Assembly: GCA_905221605.1 (NCBI GenBank)
Contig: CAJNDS010002208.1
Span: 186,001-250,000 of the forward strand
Length of the DNA: 64,000 nucleotides
DNA from: Symbiodinium natans
Taxonomy: Eukaryota > Sar > Dinophyceae > Suessiales > Symbiodiniaceae
Reading direction: 5' to 3'
Below, piece after piece: positions 26,292 to 35,200 of the stretch. The notes under the pieces are model-generated. The model saw only the letters and a list, made by a program, of their open reading frames with translations, searched no databases and had not been told where the DNA came from. The stretch's first letter is position 1; every line of letters begins with the position of its first letter. Position numbers and translations under genes: made by a program.

Positions 26292-29200
26292 ACGTATTCG
26301 TGAGATCGTCGAGGAATATAAAGCATATAACTCAAGGGCGTTCCCTGCATTCGACATCGCCGACCAGCCTCGTCCTGTCCGATGATTGTCTCATGGAGTT
26401 CCTGAATCCGCCAGGATGCGCATAAACCACTTATTGCGCCGTGCGAGCGAGAGAGGAGAGCAGATTCAATGAGATCACTTGTGCATCCACTGATGTACTC
26501 GCGCGCAGCCATGTGATGCGCCATCATGTAACTGTTCTGCTTTAGGAGAACTTTGTGCAGGCTTGCCACCTTCTCCAAATGGAGGAGCCGAGAAGACTCG
26601 CTAGCACTCACCTGCATGCGGGCTTCTCGAGGCCATGTGTAGTCTTGTCTTGAGCTAGTACAGGCTTAGTAAGGCCAAAATGGTTGCGTGCACGCCTGCT
26701 CCACGGCAATGCCTGTCCAACTGGACACCACCTGGACCGGAGTGCAGTCGAGAGAGCGAGAGAGAGAGAGAGAGAGACGTCGTGCGGTTTTGATTCGAGA
26801 GTTGGCCTGCGCCACATCTTCTGCGGTCACTTGCCGCACGAGGGTTGCCTTTAAGGGACTCGCAATGACTCATGTGTGTGCAGTGTGGCATAAGGACCGC
26901 TAGGAATGGCTGAAGCCGCAAAGCAAGTCTTCAGGGATTCAGGCTTTCAGGTTACAGGACTCCTTAGCCTGGCTCAGCCTCCTGTCGAGCACGCCACAAC
27001 TCAACATCTAGCAAGAAACTGGCACCATCCCAATTGACGTCCGTATGTTGTCACATGTTCCTCAATGCCTTACTGTAATACTTTCTTACACAAACAGCCA
27101 TGACCTGGTAGGAGTTGCGCGCCTCGCTGGGAACGCCACCCTGCTTTTGCAATATCTCGGCCACCTGTCAGCTCTCTCGATTGATGTCTCAAGGTGCTTT
27201 GATTTAGAAGTGCAAGCGTTTCACCCACTGCCACTTGCCCCTCAACACTTGCCAGGGCACGGACTCAATGTCGCACAGCATACCCTATCATCATACCCCC
27301 TTCAAGCCCCTTCCACCCGCTTCCGCCCCGCCTGGGTCTCGCGTGCCTTGAGCTCTTGGGCCTCCACAAAGCGCTCGGCCGTCACCGCCTCCGGATTCAC
27401 AAACCAAGATGAATTCGCATTCTCTCAGAAAGGGGCCCAACATATGTCAGAACTTAAGCATCGCAGCACCTCACGGATCTTGGCTCCAAGGCTCTGGAGC
27501 TCCTCTCTCTGAGTCACGGAGCACCAGAGGATGAAGAACGTATTGATAAAATTCTTACATCGCATTCTGGCGCCTCTGTTTTGTTTAGTTGTCTCGACTT
27601 GGTTTCTGCCCCTTCTCCCCTTTGAAGCGGTCCTTCACGAGGCCCTGGGAGTCAGAGCCCTCAGCCGAGGCCTGCCGCAGCCTGCCCACGGCACCACGGT
27701 GGCTTCTGAGGTGAGTTCTTGCGAGTTACTTGCAGAGTTCCTTGCAGAGTTCCTCGCCCTTTCATCAAGTCATGCTTCAACTCTTCAAGTTTTTCTTGGC
27801 CTCTCCAGCCGCTCAGCCAGGTCCTTCTCCTTGCGCTTGAGCTCCGCGGCCTCTCCGACTGATAGTAACTAAAAAGTCGGCTCTTGAAAAAGAGAAAGAG
27901 AAAGAGAAAGAGAAGGAGAAAGACAAAGCGACAGAGAGAGACACACCGACTCGCCGGAGTTTCGAGCTGAGTTGAAATTCATTTTGGTGACCGCACCCGC
28001 AAATGTGTCAGTTGCAATGTTTATATCCCAGCATCCCCATCAAGTATTTTGGGACATTCCTTGAGGTTTCGGTGGCAGTGCAGGCAGTGCCTCCTCGTAG
28101 CGCTCCTCGCGCGCTGCTCGGGCCTTCTGGGCCGTCACCTGCTCACTGCTGCCCTCTTCTCCAAGATGATCTATGTGAACTTGCATCGCTGTTGGCGCTG
28201 TCGTCTGGCTCCCGCACTTCGCTCGTATGTTCCGGTGATTCGCCGGGCCATGCCCGCATTAGGGACTATTTGCAGGATTCGTGGGTCGGTTCAGGGCTTT
28301 CAGCTCTATTGCGCCGTCGTGTCGAACAGGTGGGCAGAATTGCATGTGAGGTTTCACAAGGGTGGGATTTCACCCCAGCCTCCTCCAGCTCTCTGCCTGT
28401 CAGCAATGCGCCCCCAGCGCCCGTGATGCAAATGCTCAGCCAAGCCCAGCACGGCGTTGAATCGACATGCTAAACGAACATGTGTTGACTTCGCTATAGA
28501 TGCTTGCACTTTGTCGAGCTTCGTAGGGCCTGCCGCCCACTGCTCGGCTGCGTTCTGGGTCTCCTGCCAAGCGCATCACAGGCAACAACTCCAGGTGGAG
28601 AATCGATGCGGAAGTCCACGCCTCAACAGCCTGAAAGAGCTGCTGGCGCACCTGCAACATACAAATCTCGAGAAGGGAAAGAAGGCCTTGGTAGCACCTG
28701 CGGAGACCAACTTAGGCACCACATTCGGCCTTCGAGCCAGCTTCGTCCATGACATCGATGGCCTCAGCTTCCAAGATGTGATTTGGAGACCGGCATCGCA
28801 ATGGCAAGCACCTCAAAACACCTCAAAACACACAACTCGAGAACACGATGCATCACAATGCGCCTTGTCTGGCAGATAGCGGTCCGCAATGAACTGGCAT
28901 GACAGTTTGACGGAAGCTTCCAGGGCCTCGAGATCAAGCCACATGCTGCACATGCTGTCCATGTTACCCTTACACGATTGCAACATGGGAAGTAACATGA
29001 AGTAACGCAATGGTTGAAACACCGCTGCAGTGACGAGCGGTGTCGTGGACCGAACAGCCCAGTGTGCAAGAATCTGCAAGCATGTGGAAACCCAAGCCTC
29101 GGTCGTGTAGCTGAGCTGGTGATGCTTCTCGTACCTCAACAGACGCGACAGCACACGTTTCAGAACTTGGCAATGTGGATCTCACCCCCGAAATGGGCCC

Positions 29201-32200
29201 CCAGAAACCTAAAGAAGTACTTGGCAAAGAGAAGGTCCGGTGTGCTCACTTCGGGGCGAGGCCCTTGAGAATCTGCACCTTAGGAGAAGATGGAGAATCC
29301 ACCAACTGGCAGGGTGGCGGACATCTTCTGGAGTAGGCTCTGATGCTCATTAGAAGAGCTTTGAGGTCGACGCAGACTCTTCCTCCGTGGGTTCTGGCAC
29401 TGTCACCTCGTGAAGGCCAGCCATAACCCAAATAGCCGCTCAGTAGCACTACTTCTGAAGCTGTAACACTAGCAGCTCACTGACAGTTCTCGGGAAGGCC
29501 CCGGCAGGCTGGAATCGCCTCTCCAAGGCCGGATCTCGCTCGATGTACTTGCGATACCTGGAGTACTTACGCCATGAAAGCCAACAGGAGCCCCTTACAA
29601 GGGCCCACAATGGCGTGCAAGAGTGTTCATCAGCTCAACATGCACCCCAACCGGAGAGTCACAATGTGTCGCCATTGCTGTTGCAGAATCGTTGCAAATA
29701 GGGTCCTGGCTCGTCTAGGGTTGTGGCTCCGATGCATTGCAGCCTCGAGAGATCGGAGCAGTGAGTCACAAACTCGTGGCGTCTTCGAAACTGGGGGACA
29801 TTCCGAGCTCCTGTCTCGCCGCGAGCCAGGGCGGGCTTCAAGAGGTTGGCCTTGGTGTACAAAGCTGCAAGGCTGAGTATCATTCGCGAGTGGAGTCGCG
29901 GCAATCCCTGAGTGGCTGTGCGGCATCCATTCCGCCTCCGGTGTCGCCACCGCCGCTGCCCGCACCCACAAGCGTGTGAACCTACAGGCTTCTCACATGG
30001 CCACCCCCTAGACTCCAGATGTTGCAAAACCAAACTGCCCCAGTGCTTGCGCGCATTTGACGAGGCAGGAGGGGAGCATCATGAGCATCAGCTGGGTATA
30101 TTTCCGGCCACATGGCCCCCCTAGACTCCAGATGTTGCAAAACCAACTGCCCCAGTGCTTGCGCGCATTTGACGAGGCAGGAGGGGAGCATCGTGAGCAG
30201 CAGCTGCGTATATTTCCGGCCACAGGCCCCCCCTAGACTCCAGATGTTGCAAAACCAACTGCCCCAGCGCTTGCGCGCATTTGACGAGGCAGGAGGGGAG
30301 CATCATGAGCATCAGCTGGGTATATTTCCACATGGCCACCCCTTAGACTCCAGATGTTGCAAAAACAACTGCCCCAGTGCTTGCGCGCATTTGACGAGGC
30401 AGGAGGGGAGCATCATGAGCATCAGCTGGGTAAATTTCCGGCCACATGGCCCCCTAGATCCAGATCTTGCAGAACCAACTGCCCCAGTGCTTGCGCGCAT
30501 TTGACGAGGCAGGAGGGGAGCATCATGAGCATCAGCTGGGTATATTTCCGGTCCCCTTGTTTCCAGGTGTTGCAAAACCAACTGCCCAGTGCTTGCGGAC
30601 ACGAGGCAGGAGGGGAGCATCATGAGCATCAGCTGGGCCTAGACTCCAAATGTTGCAAAACCAACTGCCCCAGTGCTTGCGCGCACGAGGCAGGAGGGGA
30701 GCATCATGAGCATCAGCTGGGATATTTCCGGCCACATGGCCCCCCTAGACTCCAGATGTTGCAAAAACCAACTGCCGCAGTGCTTGCGTGCATTTGACGA
30801 GCAGGAGGGGCACATCATGAGCATCAGCTGGGTATATTTCCGGCCACATGGCCCCCTAGACTCCAGATGTTGCAAAACCAACTGCCCCAGTGATTGCGCG
30901 CATTTGACGAGGCAGGAGGGGAGCATCATGAGCATCAGCTGGGTATATTTCCGGCCACATGGCCCCCTAGACTCCAGATGTTGCAAAACCAACTGCCCCA
31001 GTGCTTGCGCGCATTTGAAGAGACGTGAGGGGAGCATCATGAGCATCAGCTGGGAATATTTCCGGCCACATGGCCCCCTTAGACTCCAGATGTTGCAAAA
31101 CCAATCTCCCCAGTGATTGCATTTGACGAGGCGGAGGGGAGCATCATGAGCATCAGCTGGGTATATTTCCGGCCACATGGTCCCGTAGACTTCAGATGTT
31201 GCGAAACAAACTGCCGCAGTGCTTGCGCGCATTTGACGAGGCAGGAGGGGAGCATCATGAGCATCAGCTGGGAATATTTCCGGCCACAGGCCCCCCCCCT
31301 AGACTCCAGATGTTTCAAAACCAACTGCCTCCCCAGTGCTTGCGCGCATTTGACGAGGCAGGAGGGGAGCATCGTGAGCATCAGCTGGGTATATTTCCGG
31401 CCACATGGCCCCCTAGACTCCAGATGTTGCAAAACCAACTGCCCCAGTGCTTGCGCGCATTTGACGAGGCAGGAGGGGCGCATCATGAGCATCAGCTGGG
31501 TATATTTCCGGCCACACCCCCTAGACTCCAGATGTTGCAAAACCAGGGCTTGCGAGTATTTGACGAGGCAGGAGGGGATCATCATGAGCATCAGCTGGGA
31601 ATATTTCCGGCCACAGGCCCCCCCTAGACTCCAGATGTTGCAAAACCAACTGCCCCAGTGATTGCGCGCGTTTGACGAGGCAGGAGGAAAGCATCATGAG
31701 CATCAGCTGGGTATATTTCCGACCACGTGGCCCCCTAGACTCCAGATGTTGCAAAACCAACGGCCCCAGTGCTTGCACGCATTTGACGAGACGAGAGGGG
31801 AGCATCATGAGCATCAGCTGGGAATATTTCCGGCCTCAGGCCCCCCCTAGACTCCAGATGTTGCAAAACCAACTGCCCCAGTGATTGCGCGCGTTTGACG
31901 AGGCAGGAGGGGAGCATCATGAGCATCAGCTGGGTATATTTCCGACCACGTGGCCCCCTAGACTCCAGATGTTGCAAAACCAACGGCCCCAGTGCTTGCG
32001 CGCATTTGACGAGACGAGAGGGGAGCATCATGAGCATCAGCTGGGTATATTTCCGGCCACAGGCCCCCCCTAGACTCCAAATGTTGCAAAACCAGCTGCC
32101 CCAGTGATTGGGCGCATTTGACGAGGCAGGAGGGGAGCATCATGAGCATCAGCTGGGTATATTTCCGGCCACAGGGCCCCCCCTAGACTCCAGATGTTGC

Positions 32201-35200
32201 AAAACCAACTGCCCCAGTGGTTGCGCCCATTTGACGAGGCAGGAGGGGAGCATCATGAGCATCAGCTGGGAACATTTCCGGCCACGTGGCCCACCTGGAC
32301 TCCAGACGTTGCAAACCAACTGCCCCAGTGATTGCGCGCATTTGACGAGGCAGGAGGGGAGCATCATGAGCATCAGCTGGGTATGTTTCCGGCCACATGG
32401 CCCCCCTAGACTCCAGACGTTGCAAAACCAACTGCCCCAGTGATTGCGCGCATTTGACGAGGCAGGAGGGGAGCATCATGAGCATCAGCTGGGTCTATTT
32501 CCACATGGCCACCCCCTAGACTCCAGATGTTGCAAAACCAACTGCCCCAGTGATTGCGCGCATTTGACAAGGCAGGGGAGCATCATGAGCATCAGCTGGG
32601 TATATTTCCACATGCTCACCCCCGAGACTCCAGATGTTGCAAAACCAACTGCCCCAGTGATTGCGCGCATTTGACGAGGCAGGAGGGGAGCATCATGAGC
32701 ATCAGCTGGGTATATTTCCGGCCACATGGCCCCCCTAGACTCCAGATGTTGCAAAACCAACTGCCCCAGTGGTTGCGCCCATTTGACGAGGCAGGAGGGC
32801 AGCATCATGAGCTTCAGCTAGGTATAATTCCGGCCACAGGCCCCCCCCTAGACTCCAGATGTTTCAAAACCAACTGCCTCCCCAGTGATTGCGCGCATTT
32901 GACGAGGCAGGAGGGGAGCATCGTGAGCATCAGCTGGGTATATTTCCGGCCACATGGCCCCCTAGACTCCAGATGTTGCAAAACCAACTGCCCCAGTGCT
33001 TGCGCGCATGTGATGAGGCAGGAGGGGCGCATCATGAGCATCAGCTGGGTATATTTCCGGCCACAGGCCCCCCCTAGACTCCAGATGTTGCAAAACCAGG
33101 GCTTGCGAGTATTTGACGAGGCAGGAGGGGAGCATCATGAGCATCAGCTGGGAATATTTCCGGCCACAGGCCCCCCCTAGACTCCAGATGTTGCAAAACC
33201 AACTGCCCCAGTGATTGCGCGCGTTTGACGAGGCAGGAGGGGAGCATCATGAGCATCAGCTGGGTATATTTCCGACCACGTGGCCCCCTAGACTCCAGAT
33301 GTTGCAAAACCAACGGCCCCAGTGCTTGCACGCATTTGACGAGACGAGAGGGGAGCATCATGAGCATCAGCTGGGAATATTTCCGGCCACAGGCCCCCCC
33401 TAGACTCCAGATGTTGCAAAACCAACTGCCCCAGTGATTGCGCGCGTTTGACGAGGCAGGAGGGGAGCATCATGAGCATCAGCTGGGTATATTTCCGACC
33501 ACGTGGCCCCCTAGACTCCAGATGTTGCAAAACCAACGGCCCCAGTGCTTGCGCGCATTTGACGAGACGAGAGGGGAGCATCATGAGCATCAGCTGGGTA
33601 TATTTCCGGCCACAGGCCCCCCCTAGACTCCAGATGTTGCAAAACCAGCTGCCCCAGTGATTGGGCGCATTTGACGAGGCAGGAGGGGAGCATCATGAGC
33701 ATCAGCTGGGTATATTTCCGGCCACAGGGCCCCCCTAGACTACTGCCCCAGTGATTGCGGCGCATCTTGAGCATCAAAACCAACTGCCCCGATGATTGAG
33801 CGCATTTGACGAGGCAGGAGGGGAGCATCATGAGCATCAGCTGGGTATATCCACATGGCCCCCCTAGACTCCAGATGTTGCAAAACCAACTGCCCCAGTG
33901 GTTGCACCCATTTGACGAGGCAGGGGGAGCTCATGAGCATCAGCTGGGTATATTTCCGGCCACATGGCCCCCCTAGACTCCAGATGTTGCAAAACCAACT
34001 GCCCCAGTGATTGCGCGCATTTGACGAGGCAGGAGGGGAGCATCATGAGCATCAGCTGGGTATATTTCAGGCCACATGGCCCCCTAGACTCCAGATGTTG
34101 CAAAACCAACTGCCCCAGTGATTGCGCGCATTTGACGAGGCAGGAGGGGAGCATCGTGAGCATCAGCTGGGTATATCTCCGGCCACATGGCCCCCCTAGA
34201 CTCCGGATGTTGCAAAACCAACTGCCCCAGTGATTGCGCCCATTTGACGAGGGAAATATACCCAGCTGATGCTCACGATGTTCCCCTCCTGCCTCGTCAA
34301 ATGCGCGCAATCACTGGGGCAGTTGGTTTTGCAACATCTGGAGTCTAGGGGGCCATGTGGCCTGAAATATACCCAGCCAACATCTGGAGTCTAGGGGGGC
34401 CATGTGGCCGGAAATATACCCAGCTGATGCTCATGAGCTCCCCCTGCCTCGTCAAATGGGTGCAACCACTGGGGCAGTTGGTTTTGCAACATCTGGAGTC
34501 TAGGGGGGGCCATGTGGCCGGAAATAGACCCAGCTGATGCTCATGATGCTCCCCTCCTGCCCCTAGACTACTGCCCCAGTGATTGCGGCGCATCTTGAGC
34601 ATCAAAACCAACTGCCCCGATGATTGAGCGCATTTGACGAGGCAGGAGGGGAGCATCATGAGCATCAGCTGGGTATATTTCAGGCCACATGGCCCCCTAG
34701 ACTCCAGATGTTGCAAAACCAACTGCCCCAGTGATTGCGCGCATTTGACGAGGCAGGGAGCATCATGAGTATCATCCACATGTTGCAAAACCAACTGCCC
34801 CAGTGATTGCGCGCATTTGACGAGGCAGGGTATATTTCCACATGGCCACCCCCTAGTCTCCAGATGTTGCAAAACCAACTGCCCCAGTGATTGCGCGCAT
34901 TTGGGTCGCATCAAAACACGCCATCTTGCAGAATACTGCTTTGCACCTGAAGATCCGGAAGCTCGTTCTGCATGAAGCCCGAAGCGCCACAGCGTTTTTG
35001 TGACTGGGAACCTTTGAATTTCGGAGAGTTGAGGGTGCTCGCGATCGAGGCCTGAGCGCTCAGGGGGGGACATGGGAGTCGTCGGTTTGTAGAGACTTAA
35101 TGCGACCTTCCTTGGATGCTTCCCCCCAGTGACTTGCGATACCTGATCAACCGCATACGACTAAGATGCCCCCCCGATACTAGTCGAGGACGGGGTACTA

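Noticed and set aside
29998-34907. CRISPR array
   Set aside because: Units are about 112 bp and repeat along their whole length. There are no unique spacers, and the setting is a eukaryotic intron.
29998-35073. Many ORFs of 60-242 codons on both strands, with repeats such as [10 protein letters not shown] and [15 protein letters not shown]
   Set aside because: They are translations of the 112-bp satellite units inside a clpC intron. Unit length is not a multiple of three and every frame shows similar motifs.
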